Source: an uncultured Rhodopila sp. (lineage in GTDB: Bacteria > Pseudomonadota > Alphaproteobacteria > Acetobacterales > Acetobacteraceae). Taken from it: DNA of 44,117 nucleotides. Position 1 is the first letter of the stretch; every line of letters starts with the position of its first letter. The stretch is taken from contig NZ_CAIWTY010000031.1 of assembly GCF_903915725.1 (NCBI RefSeq), positions 1-44,117 of the forward strand. Reading direction: 5' to 3'. A program made the position numbers and the translations under genes. Positions 25,567 through 33,964 of this stretch are shown piece after piece. The notes below the pieces were generated by a model. The model searched no databases. It saw only the letters and a program-made list of their open reading frames with translations, and was not told where the DNA came from.

Positions 25567-26496
25567 ATGGGCCGACCGCCGATCCGGGACCGGTTCAGGC
25601 AGGAGCGGCTTCATCTCGCTGCGTTGATCGACCACGCCCTGAAGATCGGCCAGCGCGGCGACGGCACCCAAAAGCAGTACTGGCAACCGTGGACGGAGGT
25701 GGAGTTCGCCGGGAAGGTTCATACAGGCCCGTCAACCATCAGCGACTGGCGCGACAGCGAGAACCCGTCCCGTCCCGGCAATATCATACCGCTGCTCAAA
25801 TCCTTCTACGGCGACATCCCGGCCTACGCCGAGGCAAAGGCGGCGATGCTCAAGGCCTGGAAGCGGGCCGCCGGCATCGACTCCGATGATCCGCCCGACC
25901 CGCGCGAGATCAAGACGTTCAACGAGGTGGCGGAGGTCGTGCAGTTGATGGTCAATCAGCCGACACCGGACAACCAGGGCAACCTGATCGTGCCCTACAC
26001 GCTGCGGCTGCGCTGCGACGAACACCGCGAGATCGAGATCAAGGTGGACGGCGCGCCGGTGACGGTCGCGATGGACATCGGCGTGACCAAACCGGTGTTC
26101 AAAGTGCGCTCCGACGACTGGCAACCCGTGCAGGACACCATCTTCCGCAAGAAGAAGCATCCCCATACCGCGCCGGGACCGTGCCAGGATTCGGTCTTCC
26201 TCATTGAACAGCGCGACGGCGGCGGCCGTGTCGTCGGCGAGCCTTTGGAGGACGAACCGCATGTCGTCATGGAAAAGACCGGTATCGGCGACTGCGCAGA
26301 GATCATCCTGTCGGTCGTGGTTCCGCGTGACGGTTTCAGCGTGAGCTTGTGCGACGGCGCACCGCCCTCCGCGACGCAGCAGGATGTCATCGACGCGATC
26401 CTCGCCGAAGCGATCCCGCGCGACCAGGAGAACCCGGGGCGGCTGGAGGTGGCCAGCGCGGTCGTCAAGCCCAACGCGGATAAGTCCCGCCCGTGA
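25567..26496 (+). CDS. Hypothetical protein with HTH-like N-terminus, partner of the FGE-fold protein
   Basis: A 309-aa protein I cannot assign to a family. Residues about 15-100 resemble a lambda-repressor-like helix-turn-helix (HLAALIDHALKIGQ, VEFAGKVHTGPSTISDWRDS, NIIPLLKSFYGDI). Residues 120-290 form a strand-rich region of unknown fold. I chose ATG 25567 because CACGGAG precedes it and the longer frame reads through the REP-like element. The stop overlaps the GTG of the next gene (GTGA), so the two are translationally coupled and probably function together, possibly as regulator or effector plus sensor. Confidence 0.7.
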   Translation: MGRPPIRDRFRQERLHLAALIDHALKIGQRGDGTQKQYWQPWTEVEFAGKVHTGPSTISDWRDSENPSRPGNIIPLLKSFYGDIPAYAEAKAAMLKAWKRAAGIDSDDPPDPREIKTFNEVAEVVQLMVNQPTPDNQGNLIVPYTLRLRCDEHREIEIKVDGAPVTVAMDIGVTKPVFKVRSDDWQPVQDTIFRKKKHPHTAPGPCQDSVFLIEQRDGGGRVVGEPLEDEPHVVMEKTGIGDCAEIILSVVVPRDGFSVSLCDGAPPSATQQDVIDAILAEAIPRDQENPGRLEVASAVVKPNADKSRP

Positions 26497-28637
26497 GCCT
26501 GACGGACGACGTCCTCCGCCGCATCGCCCGGGTGGCCCGGGCGCGGCATCTGGGGTTCGTGGAGCTGGTCGGGCTCGCCGAACTCGACCCGGCCACCGCG
26601 TTCCGCGGCGCGGTGCTCCGGGGCGACCTGAGCGGGCAGGACCTGGGCGGGTTTGACTTCACCGGCGCGACGTTCGCTCACTGCGACCTGACCGGGGCCG
26701 ATATGACCCGGACTGACGGCGTGACGCCGGAGATGCTGGCAAACGCTGTCACGGATGCGGCGACCTGTCTGCCGCGCGCGTTCTTCTGGGACGGTGGCCG
26801 GGCGCCGTCCTGGGCCGAGGACTGGGGACACGACGAGTACGGCCCTTGGGTAACCCTCCGCGTGCCGGGAACGGATGTCACCCAGCGCATGCGCTGGTGC
26901 CCGCCTGGCACGTTCATGATGGGCTCGCCGGACGACGAACCGGGCCGCAACGACCGGGAAGGCCCGCGCCACCAGGTGATGTTTGCGCAGGGCTTCTGGA
27001 TGTTCGACACGGCCTGCACCGAACAGCTTTGGACCGCTGTCATGGGCGCGGCGCCGGCCGGGATCAGCTACGGCGGCCGGTTTCCCGTTACCCAGGTGGA
27101 CTGGCACGAGGCCGAAGACTTCGTCCGGCGCCTCAACACCAAGCTGCCTGGCCTGTCGATCGGCCTCCCCAGCGAAGCCTGCTGGGAATACGCCTGCCGT
27201 GCCGGCACGGAAACGCCTTACAGTTTCGGCGCCCAGGTGACGCGGCAGCTTGTGTGCTTCGACAGCAGATCCCCGGTGGTTGCCGCAAGCCTGCCGGCGA
27301 ATCCGTGGGGCCTGTACGAGATGCTCGGCAATGTTTGGGAGTGGTGCGAGGACCCCTGGCACCGCAGCTACGACGGCGCGCCCGCCGACGGGTCGGCCTG
27401 GCTCAAAGCCGGCGCCGCGAACCGCGTCATCCGCGGCGGGTCATGGGGCAACGACGCGCGGTACGTGCGTTCGGCGTACCGCCTGAACTACGACCCGGCG
27501 ATCCGCAGTGTCGACCTTGGCTTTCGCTGCGCCCGAGTTCAAACAGCGAGCGGAGCGGAGCGCGTGGCGGCGCCTGCGGACCCGGCGAGACGGACAGGCG
27601 CGGAGCGCGTCCGGCCGCAGGGGACGCCGGGCGCCGCCACGGCGCGCAGCGGAGTGGCCACCGGCGGTGGCACAACGCCGGACTGGGCCACCGCCTCCGG
27701 CGAGGACGCTTTCGGCCGCTTCGCCGACATCACCGTGCCCGGCACCGACGTCACCCAGCGCCTGCGCTGGATCTCCCCGGGCCGGTTCCGCATGGGATCG
27801 CCCGCCACGGAGCCGGGGCGCTTCAAGGATGAAGGACCGCTGCATGATGTGACGCTGGACCGTGGGTTTTGGCTGTTCGACACGCCATGCACCCAGGCAT
27901 TGTGGGAGGCGGTGATGGGCAATAACCCGAGCCGATTCCGATCCCCTACCCGGCCGGTGGAATGTGTGAGCTTCGGCGACGCCGCGGCGTTCATCGACGC
28001 CCTCAACGGCCGCATCCCCGGCCTGGGTTTGTCCCTGCCATCCGAAGCCCAATGGGAATACGCCTGCCGCGCCGGCACCACCACGGCGACCTATGCCGGC
28101 GCGCTGGTGATCGTTGATAGGTACAACGCGCCGGTTCTGGATGCGATCGCCTGGTATGGCGGCAACAGCGGCGAGGGCTTCGACCTGAAAAATGGTTCTG
28201 ACTCCAGCGCTTGGCCGGACAAACAATACGGCCTCACCACGGCCGGCACGTGGCCGGTGGGTCTGAAGCGGCCCAACAGATGGGGCCTGCACGATACGCT
28301 GGGGAATGTCTTGGAATGGTGCCTGGACCATTGGCGCGCCACTTACGACGGCGCGCCCGCCGACGGGTCGGCGTGGCTTAAAGCCGGCAAAGCTGCCGCG
28401 AACCGCGTCATCCGCGGCGGGTCCTGGGACGACGACGCACAGCGCGTGCGCGCTGCCTACCGCGACCGCAACGGCCCGGCCGATCGTGGTGACTACCTCG
28501 GCTTTCGCTGCGCCCGAGTTCAGAGCGACAGCGAAGCGGGAAGGCAGGCAGGGAGGAGCAAGCCAGGCGGGCGGAGCGAGCGGGCGGCGACGATCAGCCT
28601 GTCGCGACGGGCGTTGCGGTGGTTGACAAGACAATGA
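26493..28637 (+). CDS. Tandem FGE/SUMF1-fold protein with pentapeptide-like N-terminus
   Basis: A 714-aa protein. Residues about 30-75 have pentapeptide-like repeats (FRGAVLRGDLSGQDLGGFDF). Two formylglycine-generating-enzyme/C-type-lectin-fold domains follow (about 112-350 and 405-678). Each has a TDVTQRxRW entry, PGxFxMGSP, SLPSEAQWEYACRAG-type and WGLxExLGNVxEWC motifs, and ends RVIRGGSW ... LGFRCARVQ. A low-complexity Ala/Arg linker joins them and a basic tail ends the protein. The two copies are nearly identical at DNA level just around their C-terminal segments (27369-27542 and 28344-28523) but differ at many surface codons within. It may be a ligand-binding rather than catalytic FGE homologue; no sulfatase is nearby. 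Confidence 0.85.
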   Translation: MSLTDDVLRRIARVARARHLGFVELVGLAELDPATAFRGAVLRGDLSGQDLGGFDFTGATFAHCDLTGADMTRTDGVTPEMLANAVTDAATCLPRAFFWDGGRAPSWAEDWGHDEYGPWVTLRVPGTDVTQRMRWCPPGTFMMGSPDDEPGRNDREGPRHQVMFAQGFWMFDTACTEQLWTAVMGAAPAGISYGGRFPVTQVDWHEAEDFVRRLNTKLPGLSIGLPSEACWEYACRAGTETPYSFGAQVTRQLVCFDSRSPVVAASLPANPWGLYEMLGNVWEWCEDPWHRSYDGAPADGSAWLKAGAANRVIRGGSWGNDARYVRSAYRLNYDPAIRSVDLGFRCARVQTASGAERVAAPADPARRTGAERVRPQGTPGAATARSGVATGGGTTPDWATASGEDAFGRFADITVPGTDVTQRLRWISPGRFRMGSPATEPGRFKDEGPLHDVTLDRGFWLFDTPCTQALWEAVMGNNPSRFRSPTRPVECVSFGDAAAFIDALNGRIPGLGLSLPSEAQWEYACRAGTTTATYAGALVIVDRYNAPVLDAIAWYGGNSGEGFDLKNGSDSSAWPDKQYGLTTAGTWPVGLKRPNRWGLHDTLGNVLEWCLDHWRATYDGAPADGSAWLKAGKAAANRVIRGGSWDDDAQRVRAAYRDRNGPADRGDYLGFRCARVQSDSEAGRQAGRSKPGGRSERAATISLSRRALRWLTRQ
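27369..27542 (+). repeat. Variable-region-like repeat, copy 1 (FGE domain 1)
   Basis: The end of the first FGE domain. The flanks match copy 2 at 28344-28523 almost perfectly: the 45-nt block at 27369-27413 has two mismatches, the 26 nt from 27417 are identical, and the last 23 nt before 27542 are identical. Between them lies a 27-codon stretch in which about half the codons change the amino acid. Many of the changed codons are of NNC type. Confidence 0.7.
28344..28523 (+). repeat. Variable-region-like repeat, copy 2 (FGE domain 2)
   Basis: The partner of 27369-27542 at the end of the second FGE domain. Differing positions fall between RVIRGGSW and LGFRCARVQ, the surface positions that vary in retroelement-diversified FGE-fold proteins. 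Seven synonymous differences not involving adenine (for example TCA/TCC, CTT/CTC) are also present. Confidence 0.7.
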
Positions 28638-28781
28638 GCTGCGCCCGCGATCTCCCCGCGCGGAGGTCGCCGCCGCCTCCAAGCGGCGCCGGGGCGGCAG
28701 GCGGTCCGTGCAGTTGCTACAGATATTGCAAATAGAGCAGATAATGCGTAGTCTCGGCGCCTCCTTCAGGAACGCAGACCC

Positions 28782-29210
28782 ATGACCGCCCGGATCGACG
28801 TAGCCATCAGCGCCAAGGATGTCGCCGACGCCCGGCGCAAGGCGCGGGCGCTGCGTCCCCGTGTCGCCGGCCGGCGCGCGGACGCCAAGGTCAACGTCGA
28901 TGCCGGCACGCTGCAATCCATCCTGAAGGTCATCGACGCGGTCTCGCTGCCGGGACCGCGCCGGGCCAAACCCCGCGCCGCAACCGCCGCCGAGGATGAG
29001 ATCAGTCCTCAACAAGCCGCGGACATGCTTCGGATGTCGCGGCCGTCGGTGATGCGGCTGATCGAGATGGGTCTGCTGCATCCGCGCAAGATACTCTCCC
29101 GCAACAAGCTGTCCCGGGCCGAGGTCGAGGCGTATCGAATCGAGCACTCACGGCAGCAGCGCGAGGCGCTGGGCAATCTCGTTGCGCTGACCGAGGAGTA
29201 TGACCTCTGA
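28782..29210 (+). CDS. Excisionase-type HTH protein (probable antitoxin)
   Basis: A 142-aa protein. The C-terminal half holds an excisionase/MerR-like helix-turn-helix (ISPQQAADMLRMSRPSVMRL, then IEMGLLHPRK and LSRAEVEAYR). The N-terminal half is basic and helical. This fold is the usual antitoxin partner of longer PIN toxins. Its stop overlaps the start of the PIN gene by 11 nt, supporting coupling. The 144 nt upstream are AT-richer than the surroundings and contain GATAAT at 28740-28745, a possible -10, but no matching -35 at standard spacing. Confidence 0.8.
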   Translation: MTARIDVAISAKDVADARRKARALRPRVAGRRADAKVNVDAGTLQSILKVIDAVSLPGPRRAKPRAATAAEDEISPQQAADMLRMSRPSVMRLIEMGLLHPRKILSRNKLSRAEVEAYRIEHSRQQREALGNLVALTEEYDL

Positions 29211-29811
29211 CAACGAGGCGGTCGCAGGCATGCAAGTCGCCGTACTCGATGCCTGTATTTTGTATCAGGGCTGGCTGACCGATCTGCTGCTGTGCCTCGC
29301 CGAAGCCGGGGCGTTCGAACCGGTTTGGTCCGATGCCATCCATGCGGAATGGATGCGCAATCTCCGGTCCCGTCCGGACATCCCGTTTGCGAAGATCGAA
29401 TACCGGCGGAGCGAGATGGACAAAGCCTTCCCCGCTGCAAACGTTACTGCACCGCCGGCTCTGGTTTCCGCCGTCCAGGCGGCGTGCGGGACGGCGGCGC
29501 AGCGGAAGGATGCCCACGTCGTTGCCACCGCGGTCGCAGCGCGGGCCACGGTCATCGTTACGCACAACATCAAGGATTTCGCGCCCGTCGTGCTCAGCCG
29601 CTACGGCCTCTCCAAAATCAGGCCCGACCCCTTCTGCGTAGATCTGCTGGCGGGCAACCAAGCCCGGGTGCTGGCTGGTATCCGTGCCCACCGCTCCGGC
29701 ATGAGGCGGACGCTGATGGGATCGGATCAGTATATCGCTCATGTTGACGGCGATAAGCTGGCGATGCGGAGGCTGGCGCGGGCGCTGATGCCGCACAAGA
29801 GGTCTATTTAA
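29200..29811 (+). CDS. PIN-domain toxin (long form)
   Basis: A 203-aa PIN protein with VAVLDACILYQGWLTDLLL, IHAEWMRNL, RKDAHVVATAVAARA and THNIKDFAP carrying the acidic residues. The extended C-terminus (about 60 residues, basic) is seen in the PIN group paired with excisionase-like antitoxins. The ATG at 29200 overlaps the antitoxin gene; ATG 29230 is an alternative. Expected to be an RNase, substrate unknown. Confidence 0.82.
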   Translation: MTSDNEAVAGMQVAVLDACILYQGWLTDLLLCLAEAGAFEPVWSDAIHAEWMRNLRSRPDIPFAKIEYRRSEMDKAFPAANVTAPPALVSAVQAACGTAAQRKDAHVVATAVAARATVIVTHNIKDFAPVVLSRYGLSKIRPDPFCVDLLAGNQARVLAGIRAHRSGMRRTLMGSDQYIAHVDGDKLAMRRLARALMPHKRSI

Positions 29812-29834
29812 GTTAAAAGTGACCCCGTTTGGTA

Positions 29835-30244
29835 TCATATCGATCTCGCATGGGCATGGCCGAACGCGGCGGCTGTGATGATCGGAATGTCCCGGAACGG
29901 ATGCAACACCAGCAGATCGAGGTCGCCGGTTACGATCACATCCGCCCGGCCATTCACCGCCAGTTCGAGAAACTTGTCATCCGTGGGATCGCGGCAAACG
30001 GCGATCCGTTCGGCAATTGTTACCAACTCGGCCTTGGCAAATATTCGCCGCACTTCATCGAGGTAGGACGGCAACAGCCTGGACGCGAAATAGGGCCGCT
30101 GCAAAACCTCGATCAACTGATGTTCGGTTGCCGCGCTCTTGAGTAACCCGCCGAACCGGTCAAGCCAGCGGACCACCACGCGCGGCCATGAGGACTCCTT
30201 GAGCGCGGCACTGACGAAGATATTGGTGTCGACAAAACCCTCAT
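29835..30244 (-). pseudogene. PIN-domain toxin with a 1-nt frameshift near its start
   Basis: The intact frame encodes a COG1569-type PIN domain (VDTNIFVSAAL ... CRDPTDDKFLELAVNG ... VTGDLDLLVLHPF), but that frame has no start codon upstream of the first catalytic Asp. The natural ATG at 30244 overlaps the antitoxin stop (ATGA) and reads MRV before leaving the frame. One extra base in the A-run at 30234-30237 would give the expected MRVFVDTN. A GTG-started product from 30179 would lack the catalytic Asp strand. It is paralogous to the toxin at 243-695. Decay, sequencing error and slippage-based switching are all possible. Confidence 0.72.
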
Positions 30245-30483
30245 CCGGGCAGCGAAGGCTCCACTTCGTGCTGGGCTTGCTTGGTCAGCCGATCGATGTC
30301 GTCGTCCGACCAACCGGCCTCAATCACCTTTGGGCGCGAGAAACGCCGTGCTTCGGTCAGCCAGTCATTCGGCTCGATCGTGATGGTCACCTGCTGATCC
30401 GACGGGATGCCGCGGCGCGCGAGTTCGGCAGCCACCTGTCCGGCGGTGCTTTCTATAAACTGCTGGTCAGTCAGCTTCGTCAT
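30241..30483 (-). CDS. Antitoxin of the frameshifted PIN module
   Basis: An 80-aa protein starting MTKLTDQQFIESTAGQVAAE, with TITIEPNDWLTEARRFSRPK as a strand-helix region and an acidic C-terminus (WSDDDIDRLTKQAQHEVEP), typical of the antitoxin partners of COG1569 toxins. I chose ATG 30483 over 30543 because a GAGGA precedes it and the promoter at 30546-30574 would place transcription start beyond the longer start. Confidence 0.72.
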   Translation of the reverse strand: MTKLTDQQFIESTAGQVAAELARRGIPSDQQVTITIEPNDWLTEARRFSRPKVIEAGWSDDDIDRLTKQAQHEVEPSLPG

Positions 30484-30545
30484 GACGTCCTCGATGCAAG
30501 CCACCCATCGCGCAATCCTTGACGGGCTCGCCGCCGTCTCCATAC

Positions 30546-30574
30546 ATCATAACACGCAGCAATTCAGCGCTCAA
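30546..30574 (-). promoter_or_regulatory. Sigma-70-type promoter of the antitoxin/PIN module
   Basis: On the minus strand TTGAGC (30569-30574) and TATGAT (30546-30551) are separated by exactly 17 nt, a near-consensus promoter directing transcription into the antitoxin gene at 30483. Confidence 0.6.
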
Positions 30575-30614
30575 ATATCCCGGTGATCGCAACCCGCAGC
30601 ACACCCCCCGGCGG

Positions 30615-32696
30615 TCAACCCACCGGAACCGCCCGTTCCCCCGGCCCGGAAACCCGCTCCAACTCCTCCAGCACCCCCAGATCGGCCACAGTCTGAGCGA
30701 TCATCGCATCGAATGTCCGCACCGCCGCAGTAACGATCCCCTGCTTCCCGCCCGCCTGCTCCAGGCTCTCCAGAATCTTCTGCTTCAACGTCTCGATCGC
30801 CGCGCCCCGTCCGTCCGCCAGCTTCTCCCCCAGCCGAGCCTCCGAGAACGCCAGATGCAGCATCGTGCGGCTCACTGCGTTGAATTCATGCTCGCGGATC
30901 GCCTTTTCCGCCGCCGTGCCGACCGCCCCGCCCAGCCCGAGCCAGGTGGCCAGTGCCCCGATACCCGCCACCACCGCCAGGATCGGGTGCGCCACCGCCA
31001 GCAGCACGACAACATGCAAATTCACCGCCGCAACCACCAGCGTGCCGATGCCGGCCGCGACCACCGTCATGTCCCCGGCGAACCCGCCCAACTGAGTGGC
31101 GATCCGCCCGCCGGTGCCCTCATGCAAACCGCTCAGCGACACCGAACCCGCCGCCTCCGGCGCGTAGCGCGACACATCCCGGGAGATTTCATGCGCCCGC
31201 AGGAAGGCGCCCAAATTGTCCCGCAGGATGCGCAGCAAATCGGCATCCAGCGCCCGCCACGCCCCGGCGACCAGCGCTGCCGCCTCCGGCTCGAAATCCT
31301 TGCAGACCGCCGTCACCTTCTCTTCCACCGCCTTCAGGGACCCGCCCTGGCGATACCACGTGCGAAACTCCGCTTCGATCAGCGGCATGGTGGCGTCCAC
31401 CGTCGCCACCGCCACATCCTGCGCGAACGCGTCGATCCGCGCCGACACCGCCTCCGCCACGCGCTTGCTCGCTGCCGGTCCGTCCGCCTTCAGCACCGCC
31501 CGCCGCGCGCGGTGCCGGGCCCGCAGCGCGTTATACAGCGCCAGCCCGGAGCCAACCGTCGCCTCCGGGTCCTCCGAGCGCAGGATGCCGGTTTCCGGAT
31601 CGACCCCGAACACATCCGCCGCGATCTCCCGCATGAACGGCCATTCCGAGGACCCGCCCGTCAGCACCACCTTGCTGAACCGCTCTCGTATCGGCCCGCC
31701 ATTGCCCTCCCGCTGCATCGTCCGACGGATCCAGGCCAGCAGGTCGATCGCCTTGCCGGTCGCCAGCGGCGCCGGAAAGCCGAACCGCTCGAAATACGCC
31801 ACCGCCAGCGGGCTGGGACGATACGACCGCGCGCGTTCCAGAAACTCCGCCACCGAGGCGTTGCGCAGCGTCTTCCGCGTCTCCCCCACATCGATGCGGA
31901 AACGGAAATCGTTCATCCCGTCGCCCGCCATCGCCCAGCGGCGGGAGAAACTCTCCTTCATCTCGCGGCATTCCTGCTGCCACACCGCCAGCGCCTCGCG
32001 CTCCTCGACATGGAAATCCAGGTTCTGGTCGCGCACCCACTGGTAGAACAAATCGTCAAACAGCCGCCCGCCCAGCGACGGATCGCCCCACGGCGCCCGC
32101 ATGCCATGCTCCGACGTAACCAGCGCGATATCCAGCGTGCCGCCGCCGAAATCGACCACCACCACGCCCTCACGCGCCTCCGCCGGGGTGATGCTGCCAT
32201 TGGTCAGGTGATACGCCAGCGCGCCGAGCGGCTCATCGATACAGACGGCTTCGGCGAACCCGGCGGCGCGAGCGATCTCCTTCGTGCGGTCCCGGTGCTC
32301 CTGGCTGATCTCCGCCGGCACGCCGATGACGGTCAGGCCGCCGCGCACCGCCGCGGGCTGGATTTCGTTGACGGCCTGACAGACCTTGCCGAGAAACGCC
32401 CGCGCATCAACCCGCGCCCGCTCCGACCGGGCGATCTCCGGCTTGAAGCCGCAGGCGATGCGGCGGCCGGCCTGTTCGTCGCTGTCGAACTGGCTCCAGG
32501 TTTCGAGGGCAACCGTTCCGAAGGCTTCCACGGTTTCCTCGCCGTCCGGCCCCGGACCCCACAGCACGCACGTCGCCGTCGGCGATTTCCCGGCGATCTT
32601 GATCGGCACTGCGGCCAGCGCGCCTTCGCCCTGGTCGTTGCAGTAGGCGACGTGCGTATTGCTGGTGCCGAAGTCGATACCGAGATAGGTGGGCAT
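30615..32696 (-). CDS. Non-canonical membrane-anchored Hsp70 family protein
   Basis: A 693-aa protein. The N-terminal 380 residues form an actin-like Hsp70 ATPase: phosphate-1 loop YLGIDFGTSNTHVAY, phosphate-2 VVVVDFGGGTLDIALV near 180 and the adenosine motif VVLTGGSSEWPFM near 345. There is no canonical substrate-binding domain. Instead a helical region is followed by a ~55-residue hydrophobic stretch near 540-594 (TVVAAGIGTLVVAAVNLHVV, ALATWLGLGG), probably two membrane helices, and a helical tail. A GGAGG precedes the ATG. It follows the 351-aa membrane-protein gene by 18 nt and is divergent from the two GTPase genes. No DnaJ or GrpE gene is adjacent, so it is unlikely to be the housekeeping DnaK. 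Confidence 0.85.
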   Translation of the reverse strand: MPTYLGIDFGTSNTHVAYCNDQGEGALAAVPIKIAGKSPTATCVLWGPGPDGEETVEAFGTVALETWSQFDSDEQAGRRIACGFKPEIARSERARVDARAFLGKVCQAVNEIQPAAVRGGLTVIGVPAEISQEHRDRTKEIARAAGFAEAVCIDEPLGALAYHLTNGSITPAEAREGVVVVDFGGGTLDIALVTSEHGMRAPWGDPSLGGRLFDDLFYQWVRDQNLDFHVEEREALAVWQQECREMKESFSRRWAMAGDGMNDFRFRIDVGETRKTLRNASVAEFLERARSYRPSPLAVAYFERFGFPAPLATGKAIDLLAWIRRTMQREGNGGPIRERFSKVVLTGGSSEWPFMREIAADVFGVDPETGILRSEDPEATVGSGLALYNALRARHRARRAVLKADGPAASKRVAEAVSARIDAFAQDVAVATVDATMPLIEAEFRTWYRQGGSLKAVEEKVTAVCKDFEPEAAALVAGAWRALDADLLRILRDNLGAFLRAHEISRDVSRYAPEAAGSVSLSGLHEGTGGRIATQLGGFAGDMTVVAAGIGTLVVAAVNLHVVVLLAVAHPILAVVAGIGALATWLGLGGAVGTAAEKAIREHEFNAVSRTMLHLAFSEARLGEKLADGRGAAIETLKQKILESLEQAGGKQGIVTAAVRTFDAMIAQTVADLGVLEELERVSGPGERAVPVG

Positions 32697-32714
32697 GCCG
32701 CCTCCGAAACTGGT

Positions 32715-33770
32715 TTAGACGCGCCGCAACTCACCTTTGTGCACGAGCTGCCCGTCCCGCGTCATCGCCGCGCGCTGCGTGCGGACCGATGCGCCTGACG
32801 GGATGCTGCCGAACACTTCGAACAACCCGGCCATCTCGGGTTCGAAAGCGGTTCCCTTGGGGATCGAAGTCCATGCGTATCCGCTCTCTTGCAAGCGCTG
32901 CATCAGGTCGTCGCAGGAGTCGCGAATATCCTTGTCCGACCCGCCGCGCACGATGTCGGCCTGCAACTGCGTCAGCGCGACGATGACCGGGCGGGGCAGT
33001 CGGTCCGGTTCCGCCCGCATGGCGCCGAGGGGGGCTGCCAGACGCTCCGGATGCGCCCAGGCGACCGCCAGCGCCATGTCGGCGGCCCGCGCGATGTCCG
33101 CCTTCCGCGCCGCGTCGTCGCGAACCGGCGCGGGCCCGTCGGCGGCGGACCGCGGCTGCAGCACGCTCAGCACCAGCGGCACCGCCATCAGCCACAGCAC
33201 GGAGCGGCTCAGACCCAGCGCCTCGCCGCGGATCGCCCGCCACACACCGCCCATCACGACGCCGCCCGAGGACAGCGCCGTGGCCGAACGCACCACCGCC
33301 ACCAGGCGCGGCCGCTCCAGCAGCGCGGACACGCCCCGCACCGCCAGGAAAGCCCCGAGCGTGCCGCCGAGGAACAAGCCAATCAGCCGGTTGTCGAACC
33401 ACAGGAAGGTCAGCGGCGACACCAGCAGGGCGCCGATGGCCGAACCGACGGCCCCGGTGACCGCCCAGGCGGAGCCGCGCACATCGCCGGACTGCCGCGG
33501 CGGCGGGGATGGCGGGACCAGAGAACGCAAAGCCGCTTCTATCTCGCTCGCCACCCGCGTCTTGTCCGCGGCCTGGTTCGGCCAACATCCGCGCTCGGTC
33601 ATCCAGACCAGGCAGGCCGACGCGATACGTTGATACGGGAGGCCGTCCGCCGGCAGCCGGGCCACCTCGGGTTCGACGCTGCGCCTCGGACGAGGGTCCG
33701 CCTCGGCGATCAGCCGCGCCTTGGCCCGCCATGCCGGAATGGCGTCTTCCAGTCGATGAAACTGTTCCAT
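32715..33770 (-). CDS. Multi-pass membrane protein linked to the Hsp70
   Basis: A 351-aa protein of no recognised family. Residues 1-95 are soluble, with LPADGLPYQRIASACLVWMT. Hydrophobic segments lie near 103-125, 128-150, 160-178 and 188-204 (VLWLMAVPLVLSVLQP). The C-terminal ~140 residues are soluble and helical (KADIARAADMALAVAWAHPE). It is the first gene of the operon with the Hsp70 (18-nt gap) and is divergent from the two GTPases. The ribosome binding site is weak (CGGCGG). Context suggests a membrane scaffold or partner for the Hsp70/GTPase machinery. Confidence 0.72.
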   Translation of the reverse strand: MEQFHRLEDAIPAWRAKARLIAEADPRPRRSVEPEVARLPADGLPYQRIASACLVWMTERGCWPNQAADKTRVASEIEAALRSLVPPSPPPRQSGDVRGSAWAVTGAVGSAIGALLVSPLTFLWFDNRLIGLFLGGTLGAFLAVRGVSALLERPRLVAVVRSATALSSGGVVMGGVWRAIRGEALGLSRSVLWLMAVPLVLSVLQPRSAADGPAPVRDDAARKADIARAADMALAVAWAHPERLAAPLGAMRAEPDRLPRPVIVALTQLQADIVRGGSDKDIRDSCDDLMQRLQESGYAWTSIPKGTAFEPEMAGLFEVFGSIPSGASVRTQRAAMTRDGQLVHKGELRRV

Positions 33771-33964
33771 CCGCCGATACCCGCAATTCCCGGTTGGCCG
33801 CGCGGATCTCTCATTGTCCGCGGCAATATCCTAGAAGCTGTTATCCGTTACGGCAACGGCCCGCAGCGGCCCGCTATGCCCGATGGAACGCCGATGCGCC
33901 CGCCCCACTTTACAGCATCGCGGATCGCGTGCACTCGCGCATCGCGCGGCAGGAGAGAACGGCA
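33771..33964. other. 194-nt divergent promoter region of the Hsp70/GTPase block
   Basis: This separates the two divergent operons and must contain both promoters. On the plus strand TTGTCC (33814-33819) and TGTTAT (33839-33844) are spaced 19 nt, a weak candidate. I see no clear operator repeat. Confidence 0.3.

Noticed and set aside
28638..28781. Possible DGR template repeat downstream of the FGE-fold gene
   Set aside because: No adenine-rich near-copy of the variable segments is present here or elsewhere in the window, and no reverse transcriptase motif was found.
27441..29147. 568-codon minus-strand ORF
   Set aside because: Antisense to the second FGE domain and the excisionase-like gene; no ribosome binding site.
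30519..32798. 759-codon plus-strand ORF
   Set aside because: Antisense to the Hsp70 gene; composition is Arg/His/Pro-rich with no recognisable fold.
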